Positions 16,384-23,956 of a stretch of 64,000 bases of DNA are shown here, piece after piece (position 1 is the first letter of the stretch; the number at the start of each line of letters is the position of its first letter). The DNA comes from Tunturiibacter empetritectus (GTDB lineage Bacteria > Acidobacteriota > Terriglobia > Terriglobales > Acidobacteriaceae). The notes beneath the pieces were generated by a model that made no database searches, was not told the origin of the DNA, and saw only the letters and a list, made by a program, of their open reading frames with translations. Location: the NCBI RefSeq assembly GCF_013410875.1, contig NZ_JACCCU010000002.1, positions 1 through 64,000 on the forward strand, written 5' to 3'. A program made the translations under genes and the position numbers.

Positions 16384-17475
16384 CTAGCTGCCGCCTGCTT
16401 TATAGATTTCTTCGACGGCGATTAAATCTTTCAGGCCTTCTTCGCCTGGAGTTGCGGGCTCAGTGTTCTGCAAAACGCAATTTGCGAAGTGTGTGACCTC
16501 AGTGACAAACTGGTCGGGATCGTATACAGCACCGCTGCCAGAGAGATCGCCCGACTCGGTATTGCCCTCATATTTGAGGATTGAGTCTCCGTAGGTGAAG
16601 GCGGGTTCCACCCGAACGTGTCCTGTAGTCCCGTTGATTTGGAAATAATTTGTGCCACTCTGTCCATAAGAGCTTCCGCATTCTGCAAGGATGCCGGATG
16701 GAAACTTCAAAAGACAATTGACGGTCTCCTCTACCGAGCTAAACTTCCCAGTCTTATCTCGTGTCGCCACCAGAGTCCTGAAGTCCACTGGCTCTTCGCG
16801 GGTAAACCAGCGAATCGTGTTGAGTGCATAAATGCCGAGGTCAAACATGGATCCGCCACCGGCGAGGGCACGATTGAGCCTCCATTCCTGTTTATTTTTC
16901 ATCCCGTAAAAGCCAGCTTGGAACTGCAGAATCTCGCCAAAGGCCCCAGACCGAACCATCTCACGCAATTTCAGAAACACGGGCTCGTAGTGTAGACGGT
17001 AGCCAATCATCAGCTTGACGCCCGCATGGCGACACGCATCGATCATTCGATTGCACTCATTGGAAGAGATAGCCATCGGCTTTTCACAGAAGACATGTTT
17101 GCCCGCCTCGGCTGCCCTGATCGTGTATTCGCAATGCATGCTATTGGGTAAAGCCACGTAAACAGCATCAATCTCGTGGTTGTTGCGAATCTTATCGAAT
17201 GTCTCGTAGGTGTATATGGAGCTGTCAGCGACACCGTACATCGCTGCGAACTTCTTACCCTTTTCTACTGGATGACCTGTAACCAAACCTGTCAGCTTCG
17301 CATTCTGAGACTTGCCTACCGAACGCATGAAGACCTCTGCACAGCTTCCTAGGCCGATCGGGGCGATGCCCACTCTTCGCTGGGAGGGGGCGGTTTGCGA
17401 AAAGCCGTCCAGAGCAAACGAAGCAGATGCGACGACGACACTTTTGGTGAACGTTCTTCTTGTGAGGCTATGCAT
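16384..17475 (-). CDS. Gfo/Idh/MocA-family oxidoreductase with a Tat signal
   Basis: A 363-residue NAD(P)-dependent oxidoreductase. The N-terminus MHSLTRRTFTKSVVVASASF is a twin-arginine signal, so the folded enzyme is exported to the periplasm. It then has GIAPIGLGSCAEVFMR (dinucleotide site), AVYVALPNSMH and HVFCEKPMAI, the family's E-K-P with the catalytic Lys, and a C-terminal substrate domain from about residue 155. The substrate is probably a sugar or polyol. ATG 17475 is preferred because GGAG lies six bases upstream. It starts two bases after the stop of a small upstream frame. Confidence 0.88.
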   Translation of the reverse strand: MHSLTRRTFTKSVVVASASFALDGFSQTAPSQRRVGIAPIGLGSCAEVFMRSVGKSQNAKLTGLVTGHPVEKGKKFAAMYGVADSSIYTYETFDKIRNNHEIDAVYVALPNSMHCEYTIRAAEAGKHVFCEKPMAISSNECNRMIDACRHAGVKLMIGYRLHYEPVFLKLREMVRSGAFGEILQFQAGFYGMKNKQEWRLNRALAGGGSMFDLGIYALNTIRWFTREEPVDFRTLVATRDKTGKFSSVEETVNCLLKFPSGILAECGSSYGQSGTNYFQINGTTGHVRVEPAFTYGDSILKYEGNTESGDLSGSGAVYDPDQFVTEVTHFANCVLQNTEPATPGEEGLKDLIAVEEIYKAGGS

Positions 17476-17477
17476 AT

Positions 17478-17714
17478 TCATCTCCGACTCATTAATTCCG
17501 TTGCCGCGCCTTTGGCCGCCCAGCCAATCAGCGACTTGACGATTAGACGCTCGGAAAAACCATTGGTCGCAAAGTACTCAATGGTTTCTTGTCTGCTTTG
17601 GATGCACAGACCTGCCAACTCTTTAGCTATGCTGTTGGGCTGTGGCTGGTCGTTTCCCACTTGGGGTATAGCAGCACGCCTTTGCCGCTGCTCTGTACTG
17701 GGATTTTCGCTCAC
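17478..17714 (-). CDS. Possible small protein between TetR and the Gfo/Idh gene
   Basis: A 78-codon frame beginning at GTG 17714, 26 bases after the TetR stop, and ending just before the Gfo/Idh start. It contains SIAKELAGLCIQSRQETIEYF and LIVKSLIGWAAKGAATELM, which look helical. No ribosome-binding site is visible and I do not recognise it, so it may be a remnant or spurious. It is included because its position between two genes of the same strand fits an operon. Confidence 0.3.
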   Translation of the reverse strand: MSENPSTEQRQRRAAIPQVGNDQPQPNSIAKELAGLCIQSRQETIEYFATNGFSERLIVKSLIGWAAKGAATELMSRR

Positions 17715-17740
17715 GCGGAAGGGCTAGGAGATTGAAGCTG

Positions 17741-18421
17741 TTATTGCTTTGAGGCCGAGGACCGGCCGGATCGCTTGGCGTTTGCACTCTTTGGCAATCG
17801 AGGAACAGCCTGAAGGCCCGCCCAAAGCGTCGCGATCGTTTGCTCGGTCACGAGGCTCTGGTCAGACAATCCAGGTACAACTCCTTGGATAACAAAGAGA
17901 GTGGCAAGCCCAAAGATATTGAACCACCAGGTGTGGGCTACCACGATGTCGTGCTTGTTTGGCAATCCTTCAGCCTCGGCAACCTCGAAAAAGAGCTGCA
18001 CGAAGCGAGCGAACAATGGCGAGCCAAGGTCGTCGATATATTGTCCAGCGTGAATACCGTTCCGGTTTTCAGGACCGAACCAGACGTTGCGGAACTGCTG
18101 CGGATGGGCAATGCAGAATTGAATCAAGCCGCGTGAAGTCGCAAAAAGGCGCTCTTTCGGTGCAGGATATTTAGCGGCAGTCGCGTCGAAGTTCTGAATC
18201 ATCAACCCGATCGTCTCGCGGCTCAACTCAGCAAGAATGTGCCATTTGTCGGGGAAATGCTGGTAAATCACGGCGTGCGTATAGCCGATCTCTTTAGCGA
18301 TCTCGCGAAGCGTCACGGCTTCGTAGCCGCGATCGGCAAACATCTTGCTTGCAGCCGCAAGGATTTCGCCTCGCAGTCTTTCCTTACGCTCTACCCGGCG
18401 ACTTGGCGATGTGGTTGTCAT
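17741..18421 (-). CDS. TetR/AcrR-family regulator with a WHG-type C-terminal domain
   Basis: A 226-residue regulator. HTH: ILAAASKMFADRGYEAVTLREIAKEIGYTHAVIYQHFPDKWHIL. The C-terminal part contains FCIAHPQQFRNVWFGPEN and HTWWFNIFGLATLFVIQG, a pattern seen in TetR regulators with a WHG-like ligand domain. ATG 18421 has AAGGAG 13 bases upstream. A perfect 17-base palindrome (18470-18486) lies in the divergent gap, and a similar one lies before the NmrA-type gene at 19527, so autoregulation plus control of those genes is likely. Confidence 0.88.
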   Translation of the reverse strand: MTTTSPSRRVERKERLRGEILAAASKMFADRGYEAVTLREIAKEIGYTHAVIYQHFPDKWHILAELSRETIGLMIQNFDATAAKYPAPKERLFATSRGLIQFCIAHPQQFRNVWFGPENRNGIHAGQYIDDLGSPLFARFVQLFFEVAEAEGLPNKHDIVVAHTWWFNIFGLATLFVIQGVVPGLSDQSLVTEQTIATLWAGLQAVPRLPKSANAKRSGRSSASKQ

Positions 18422-18469
18422 TTTAATAGCTTAGCTCCTTTTGATAATATTCTCGACCAATCGTTGACT

Positions 18470-18486
18470 TATAACCAGTGGTTATA
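18470..18486. promoter_or_regulatory. Perfect palindrome, probable TetR operator (site 1)
   Basis: TATAACCAGTGGTTATA, a perfect 17-base palindrome centred at 18478, lies between the TetR gene (minus) and the DUF2141 gene (plus). TTGACT stands immediately before it on the plus strand. It shares the AACCA-N-TGGTT core with the site at 19443-19459. Binding of the TetR protein is inferred. Confidence 0.65.
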
Positions 18487-18632
18487 CTAGAACCGATGGA
18501 TGCTGCGCGCGAGCCCCGCCTGCCACCGCCCTCGGTGCAGACGGCAGAGAAAACTTCGTCAAGGGCTTCAATGGAACAAGCGGACGAGTGCCAAACGAAA
18601 TCACCGAAGCGAACACCAAAGGAGAATCATCG

Positions 18633-19094
18633 ATGCGAATCAACCGAATTCATATAATTTCAACTCTTCTTCTTGCCATGTTCGTTTTCGCCGGCTTGAC
18701 CCCGCAGCGACTTTACGCGCAACAGACCTCAACGCTGACCTTTCAGGTCACTGGGCTGAAGAACGACAATGGACAGGTTTGTATCAGGCTGTGGAACAAG
18801 AAAGATGGATTCCCCACGGACGACAGGAAAGCATTGCGAACCGCAGAGGTGCCCATCGTTAACGGCACCGCAAGTGTGGTGTTTACCGGAATTCCGTTTG
18901 GCAAATACGCGGTGAGCACTTGGCACGATGAGAACAAGAACGGAAAGTTCGACACACGATTCCCTGGTATTCCACTGGAAGGTTATGGCATATCGAACGG
19001 TACGCGCGGGAAGCTGGGGCCTCCCCCGTTTGATCCCTCGGTCTTCCCGGTCGACAACTTGACGACCACAGTTCCCATCGCGATCCGGTACTGA
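18633..19094 (+). CDS. Exported DUF2141 protein
   Basis: A 153-residue protein with a signal peptide (residues 1-30, ending YAQQ) and the DUF2141 pattern: LTFQVTGLKNDNGQVCIRLWN, FTGIPFGKYAVSTWHDENKNGKFDTRF, and GYGISNGTRG. The family has a single immunoglobulin-like beta domain of unknown function, usually exported. ATG 18633 has GGAG eight bases upstream, so the longer frame is rejected. It is divergent from the TetR gene across the palindrome at 18470-18486 and may be controlled by it. Confidence 0.85.
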   Translation: MRINRIHIISTLLLAMFVFAGLTPQRLYAQQTSTLTFQVTGLKNDNGQVCIRLWNKKDGFPTDDRKALRTAEVPIVNGTASVVFTGIPFGKYAVSTWHDENKNGKFDTRFPGIPLEGYGISNGTRGKLGPPPFDPSVFPVDNLTTTVPIAIRY

Positions 19095-19442
19095 CCTGAA
19101 GTAAGTTCCGCTTTCAAGCGCAGTCTTGATGACGAATCTCGGTTCCGGGACCACCTTGAAGTCACCTGGAACGTCGGTACCTTTCCCTCTCTGCTGATGA
19201 ATTGCAGCGTGCTTTGCGAAGTTCATCCTCCCTAAGTAAACGAGCATCTTTGATCCTGCCGTCGTTTCCACAGAACTCTCGGAAGTGACACCGGCTTTTG
19301 GCTGATGGCCAAAGGCTGAAGCACAAGCGTGAAGAATATCCCTCCAAACAAACGGCCCGGGAGTACCAGGTACGATCTCCGGGAGTTGTGTTTACGGGTC
19401 TGTAAGGCCGAATTCACCCACAATATAAACCCGTGATATTTT

Positions 19443-19459
19443 TGCAACCAATGGTTACA
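19443..19459. promoter_or_regulatory. Second AACCA-N-TGGTT palindrome, probable TetR operator (site 2)
   Basis: TGCAACCAATGGTTACA, matching the 18470-18486 site at 13 of 17 positions and keeping the AACCA-N-TGGTT core. It lies 68 bases upstream of the NmrA-type gene that starts at 19527, in the expected place for a repressor site. No clear -35/-10 pair could be chosen. Confidence 0.55.
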
Positions 19460-19526
19460 TCACGCCTCTAATCGTCAGGTCGCGTATTTGGATCGGCGGC
19501 CATCTACGAGGCAAAAGGAGAATGCG

Positions 19527-20153
19527 ATGAAAGTTCTAGTGATTGGAGCAGCGGGCAAGAGCGGCGAGGCGCTGGTAAATGAGGCGCTTGCGGCCGGACA
19601 TAACGTGACGGCTTTCGTGCGAGGTACTTCGCAATACAGGAAGGAGAACGTCAGAGTTGTTGCGGGAGACGTGCTGGACGCGGCTGCGGTCGACATTGCA
19701 GTTGCCGGGCAGGATGCGGTCATCGACGCGTTGGGCGGCAAGACGCCTTGGAAAGTGACGACGATGGAAACGAAAGCCGCACACAATATTGTGGACGCGA
19801 TGCGGCGCAATGGCGTGCGTCGTCTACTGAAGATTTCAGTAGTGGGTGCGGGAGAGAGCGTCAAGAACGCCGGCTTCTTCAATGAGCACGTACTGATGCG
19901 GACGTTCTTGAAGGGTCTGCTGGTAGACAAGGCGGGCATGGAGGCCAAGATCGAAGGCAGCAACTTGGACTGGACGCTTGTGCGGCCGCCGATGTTGACC
20001 GACCACGTGAAGACCGGCATTGCCAGGGTGCTGAGTACGGAGGGCGGTGAGAAGGCGCACAAGATCGGGCGTGCGGATCTGGCAGCCTTCATGGTGGAGC
20101 AACTGGAAAACGGTCGGTATTTGCGTCAGGCCGTGACAGTCACGACCACGTAG
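19527..20153 (+). CDS. NmrA-type NAD(P)H-binding protein
   Basis: A 208-residue atypical SDR: MKVLVIGAAGKSGEALVNEALAAGHNVTAFVRG, then VVAGDVLDAAAVDIAVAGQDAVIDALGG and LDWTLVRPPML. It is the group annotated as NAD(P)-binding or NAD(P)H azoreductase-like; the substrate is unknown. ATG 19527 has AAAAGGAG six bases upstream. Its promoter region carries a palindrome shared with the TetR gene. It resembles the proteins at 5788 and 20975 only in fold and binding loops. Confidence 0.88.
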   Translation: MKVLVIGAAGKSGEALVNEALAAGHNVTAFVRGTSQYRKENVRVVAGDVLDAAAVDIAVAGQDAVIDALGGKTPWKVTTMETKAAHNIVDAMRRNGVRRLLKISVVGAGESVKNAGFFNEHVLMRTFLKGLLVDKAGMEAKIEGSNLDWTLVRPPMLTDHVKTGIARVLSTEGGEKAHKIGRADLAAFMVEQLENGRYLRQAVTVTTT

Positions 20154-20338
20154 CAAGCCTCCGCGAGGATCATCACCTCTCCCACCGAAGCGCTCCGATC
20201 GGGTGTCTCAAGCCAGCAACGATTCATGCGACAGATGACTGCGGAAACGCCACGGACCTAGCGAATTGCTAGCTGCGCAACTCACAAGCTCTGAGGGTCA
20301 GATCAGGGCACCAACTTCGTTCACGAAAGGACTGTCTT

Positions 20339-20860
20339 ATGCCAAACTTCCCCACACCGCTCGAAGAAGTCATTCATCACAACGTCATTAAGAACAACAA
20401 AACAGGCGGCCCGACGCTGGATATCGGGCCTATGCAATTGCTATGGAGGGCATTGGGAGAAAATACGGGTTACACCTTTTCCATTTATGAGATGACGGTT
20501 GTGCCGGGTATGGGTATTCCGCTTCATAGGCACCCATTCGCGGAGTTTTTCTATGTCCTTGAAGGCGATCTGTCGATCGCGTATTGGAACAACAAAGGTG
20601 TCACTGAGTGGGACACGTGTGAAGCCGGAGAAAGTCTGATGGTGCAACCCAATGCGCCTCACTCATTCTTCAATAAGAGTGAGCGTCCGTGCCGCGTGCT
20701 GAGTGTCTCAACATATCACCATGAACGAATGATGAAGGATGCGGTGCATCCGGATGGCAAAACAGATTTCTTGCCTGCTCAACTCACCCAGGCCGACTTT
20801 GAGAAGTTGACCAAGTCCATGGAAACGAACCAGACGTTTCTCGTCGCAGACCACGTGTAG
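20339..20860 (+). CDS. Cupin-domain protein
   Basis: A 173-residue single-domain cupin. Motif 1 is GMGIPLHRHPFAEFFYVLEG (His, His, Glu metal ligands), motif 2 is LMVQPNAPHSFFN (fourth His), so a mononuclear metal site is complete. Members include dioxygenases, isomerases and sugar-binding proteins; this one cannot be assigned. ATG 20339 has AAAGGA eight bases upstream. It is in a run of rightward genes (DUF2141, NmrA, cupin, NmrA) that may be one regulon. Confidence 0.85.
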   Translation: MPNFPTPLEEVIHHNVIKNNKTGGPTLDIGPMQLLWRALGENTGYTFSIYEMTVVPGMGIPLHRHPFAEFFYVLEGDLSIAYWNNKGVTEWDTCEAGESLMVQPNAPHSFFNKSERPCRVLSVSTYHHERMMKDAVHPDGKTDFLPAQLTQADFEKLTKSMETNQTFLVADHV

Positions 20861-20974
20861 CACGGGACGTCTCTTGAGTTCACGTTTGAACCTAAGAGAT
20901 ATCCCCCGACACAGAAACGGGGCTGCAAGATCCGGCCCCATATCGCTTCAACAACAGACAAGGAGAAAATCATC

Positions 20975-21862
20975 ATGTATTTAGTCATGGGCATTACAGG
21001 AAAAGTGGGCGGCGCCACCGCGCGCCATCTGCTGGAGCAAGGGAATAAGGTGCGAGCACTTGTTCGCGATCGTGCAAAAGCGACGAAGTGGGCAGACCAG
21101 GGCGTCGAGTTGGTAGAGGGAGACTGGAACGATGCGACAGCAATAACGACGGCGCTCAAAGGTGTTGAGGGCGCGTTTGTGATGCTGCCAGCTGTATGGG
21201 CACCCTCGCCTGATTTTAGAGAAGCAAAGGGCGTAATAGCGAACTACGTCGAGGCGCTGACCTACACAGTGCCCCCGCGGGTGGTAGCACTCTCGTCGAT
21301 GGGCGCAGATAGAACAAGCGGGTTGGGGATGATCACGGGCTTAGCACTTTTGGAACAGAGTTTTCGCAACCTGTCCTCTCCAGTCGCATACGTGCGCGCA
21401 GGCGGATTCTTCGAAAACTTTCTTTTCGGCTTGCAGGCCGCCCAGGGCGGAACGCTACCGGTCTTCTACAATCCGACTAACCGGAAATCGACCATGGTTG
21501 CGTCAGACGACATCGGTGCGGAGGTGGCAACGCTTCTCACGGGGCCGGCTTGGTCAGGGCAGCGCGTCATCGAGCTCGGTTCGATGGTAAGCGCGGATGA
21601 GGTGGCTGCAGAGTTGGGTGAAGTCCTCAAACTCGACGTAAAAGCCTTTGCACTACCGCGCGCCGCCTGGGCGGATGCGTTCCAACAGTTTGGCGTTCCG
21701 AAGGGCCACACAGGGGCTGCCGAAGAACTGTATGAAGGCGTTAACGTGGGATCGATGGACCTTGGAGTCGCGGGTACGGAGCACGTGGCAGGTAAGACGT
21801 CCGCACGCGAGGTGTTCGCAGCTGCACAGAACGCCGCCAAGGCGAAAGCCCAGGCAAACTAA
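20975..21862 (+). CDS. NmrA-family NAD(P)-binding protein
   Basis: A 295-residue NmrA/HSCARG-type protein: MYLVMGITGKVGGATARHLLEQGNKVRALVRD is the dinucleotide-binding loop, followed by VELVEGDWNDA, GAFVMLPAVW, VVALSSMGAD and YVRAGGFFENFL. The C-terminal third (from about residue 190) is the substrate domain, ending in an alanine- and lysine-rich tail. ATG 20975 has AAGGAG about ten bases upstream. Such proteins act as NADPH-dependent reductases or redox sensors. It is the third NmrA-type protein in the island. Confidence 0.88.
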   Translation: MYLVMGITGKVGGATARHLLEQGNKVRALVRDRAKATKWADQGVELVEGDWNDATAITTALKGVEGAFVMLPAVWAPSPDFREAKGVIANYVEALTYTVPPRVVALSSMGADRTSGLGMITGLALLEQSFRNLSSPVAYVRAGGFFENFLFGLQAAQGGTLPVFYNPTNRKSTMVASDDIGAEVATLLTGPAWSGQRVIELGSMVSADEVAAELGEVLKLDVKAFALPRAAWADAFQQFGVPKGHTGAAEELYEGVNVGSMDLGVAGTEHVAGKTSAREVFAAAQNAAKAKAQAN

Positions 21863-21986
21863 TCAGCCCGGTTTCTCGGAAACCTGCGGCACCGACGTCA
21901 ACGGGCGGAACCGGAAGGCTGATCGTCCGGTTCCGCGCTGTCGATAGGCCAGCACATCCCATCAAAAGACGAGGAATCTTTTCACC

Positions 21987-22406
21987 ATGAAAGCCGAACA
22001 AACAATCGATAAATCCGTGCAGGCAGGTCGAGCAATTCAAATTGCCGCGATGGTAACAACCGGCCTTGTCGCCCTCAGCTGGTTGTATTTCGGAAGGCTA
22101 TATCTTATTCACGATCCTGGCGAATGGTGGGATGCCCATCAGCAGCTTGGATATCCGCTCTACATCATCCCTCTGCTGGGCGTGACCCACATCCTTGGTG
22201 GCGTGGGGGTTCTGATTCCTAATGTGCCTTGATTGACGGAGTGGGTTTATGCCGGTCTCGTGATCAATCTCTTGCTGGCGTTCTACTCCCAGCTAAATGG
22301 TGGCGGAAGTACCTTTGAGAAATTTGATCCAATCCTCGTCCTAGCGTTCGTCATTGCCTCGTATGGATTGAGGCGCCGCATGCGCGCAAACAGGTGGTCA
22401 ATATGA
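21987..22406 (+). pseudogene. DoxX-like membrane protein gene interrupted by a TGA codon
   Basis: The frame runs 139 codons, with a TGA at 22230-22232 inside it. The part before reads IPLLGVTHILGGVGVLIPNVP and the part after reads LTEWVYAGLVINLLLAFYSQLNGG...LVLAFVIASYGL, the continuous DoxX-like pattern of four helices. The intact family commonly has W-L-x-E-W at this place, so a TGG to TGA change explains it. All else is in frame. The gene ends in ATGA overlapping a small downstream frame. Either it is a pseudogene or there is read-through of TGA; the first is more likely. Confidence 0.7.
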
Positions 22407-22543
22407 AGAACACCCTGGTGCGCTTTGCGTTTTCAAAGCACACCGCTGATGGCACCATCAGTCCTGCCAGACCGCCCTTGCCAGCTTCCGATCACTTCTC
22501 GCGTAACAGCACGTCAAACGACACGAAAGAGACGACAACATAA
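22403..22543 (+). CDS. Possible 46-residue protein coupled to the DoxX-like frame
   Basis: ATG 22403 overlaps the final TGA of the DoxX-like frame as ATGA, and its TAA is immediately followed by the ATG of the next gene at 22544. The product begins MKNTLVRFAFSK and is polar, with no recognisable domain. Tight placement on both sides favours coupling, but the peptide could also be an accidental frame. Confidence 0.3.
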   Translation: MKNTLVRFAFSKHTADGTISPARPPLPASDHFSRNSTSNDTKETTT

Positions 22544-23137
22544 ATGCAAGACCCGAAACCGCCAATATTCCTAGTCGCTATTTTGGCGCTTCTGATTGCA
22601 GGACTCGTCGGCGGTGCGATGGTGATGCGCCAAAGACACGAGCGCATGGCAGCCGAAGAGGGCATACGACAAGAGCTTCGAGAGAACAGTGAAGGAGTGG
22701 AGGAAATGAGAGCCGCCATTCCGACGGAGATCGAGAACATCTCCAGCACAGTCGCGCTTCTCGAACAAAGACAAGCCGGACACGCGGTGGACGGGTCGAA
22801 GGTCAAGATCGGCTTAGCCGTACTGTCTCTCACGAACGCCAACTGGCAAACGGCCTCAGTGACTGGGGCGATTGGAACAGTTGACTACGCCACGGTCGAG
22901 CGATTCGCTGCAGCCTATTTCGAGCAGGCGCGACTGGCGCAACTCCAAACGTCCACGATGGAGTCGATGATGTCGCTTACTTCCTATGTTGGGAATGCGG
23001 AGAAAATTCAGGCAATGTCTCCAGCAGAATCCCGAGCCGCCGAGATAGAGGCTCAGGGACTGCTCGCGCACCTGAGGATGATGTTACGCATGACCGATGG
23101 AGTCGAAGGAGCCTATAAGACAGCGCTTGGCTCTTAA
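22544..23137 (+). CDS. Single-pass membrane protein with a coiled coil, unknown function
   Basis: A 197-residue protein: one N-terminal transmembrane helix (FLVAILALLIAGLVGGAMVM), then a charged heptad-rich stretch from about residue 25 to 75 (RHERMAAEEGIRQELRENSE...), and a soluble helical tail. No enzymatic motif is seen. It starts directly after a TAA without a clear ribosome-binding site, so it may depend on coupling to the preceding frame. I do not recognise the family. Confidence 0.55.
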   Translation: MQDPKPPIFLVAILALLIAGLVGGAMVMRQRHERMAAEEGIRQELRENSEGVEEMRAAIPTEIENISSTVALLEQRQAGHAVDGSKVKIGLAVLSLTNANWQTASVTGAIGTVDYATVERFAAAYFEQARLAQLQTSTMESMMSLTSYVGNAEKIQAMSPAESRAAEIEAQGLLAHLRMMLRMTDGVEGAYKTALGS

Positions 23138-23193
23138 CTGTGGTGAGCAAGCGTGACGGCTCAGGCGATTCATTTGATGGAAAGGTATTTGAT

Positions 23194-23913
23194 ATGTCCT
23201 GGCTTCGCTCGACCCTGACTGCCATCGTGTCAGCGACTGTTTCATTTGTACCAGCAAGCTCACATGCCGCACAGACGATCGGACCAGACCAACATCTGGC
23301 AACACAACTGCGTCAGAGTGATGAGATTTTGCTTAAGGCAGTTCATACGGCGAATCGCTCAGCGTGGCAGACATTTGCGGCACCCGATTTCTTCTATCTC
23401 GACGAGGAAGGTGGGGTTACATACCTCGACGCCTTTCTTCGGCAGTTAGTGCCAATGACGTCTGAGCCACTAAAAATACAGACTTACTCGCTGACTCGGG
23501 CGGGTGACACGGCTGTCGTCTTCCACGAAGATACAGACGAGATTAGGGTTCGATACGTCTTTACAGAGACGTGGCAGCGTTTGAATGGCGCTTGGAAGCT
23601 ACGCGTACTCCACATCACAAATGTGCTTTCCGACCCGCCATCTATACAGCTTTCGAAAGCCCAAATTGAGGAGCTTGCGGGTACCTACTATTCAGATTCA
23701 GTCACCTACACGATCCGCCGAGATGGTGATCATATCCTCGCAAAGCGTCCGGATGGCCAAGAAACTGAACTGAAGGCTGAGACACGCGACATGCTGTTTT
23801 CGCCGGGTAATCCTCGCGTGCGAAAGGTCTTTCCGCGAGACGCGGCAGGTAAAGTGACCGGCTTCGTCGTGCGGTATGAAAACAGTGACACCTTGTGGAC
23901 GAAGGTGGATTGA
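23194..23913 (+). CDS. Exported NTF2-like protein with a C-terminal beta domain
   Basis: A 239-residue protein with a signal peptide (MSWLRSTLTAIVSATVSFVPASSHAAQ). The first domain is NTF2/DUF4440-like: SDEILLKAVHTANRSAWQTFAAPDFFYLDEEGGVTYLDAFL, then FTETWQRLNGAWKLRVLHIT. The second (from about residue 150) reads IEELAGTYYSDSVTYTIRRDGDHILAKRPDGQ, like the small beta domain following many acidobacterial peptidases and beta-lactamase-like proteins. ATG 23194 has GGAAAGG upstream and starts the signal peptide. The next gene (an M61-like peptidase) starts 44 bases later on the same strand, so the two are probably co-transcribed. Confidence 0.75.
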   Translation: MSWLRSTLTAIVSATVSFVPASSHAAQTIGPDQHLATQLRQSDEILLKAVHTANRSAWQTFAAPDFFYLDEEGGVTYLDAFLRQLVPMTSEPLKIQTYSLTRAGDTAVVFHEDTDEIRVRYVFTETWQRLNGAWKLRVLHITNVLSDPPSIQLSKAQIEELAGTYYSDSVTYTIRRDGDHILAKRPDGQETELKAETRDMLFSPGNPRVRKVFPRDAAGKVTGFVVRYENSDTLWTKVD

Positions 23914-23956
23914 CCGATGGTGTCAGCAGACTAATTCACTCGTGTTGAGGTGTTGC

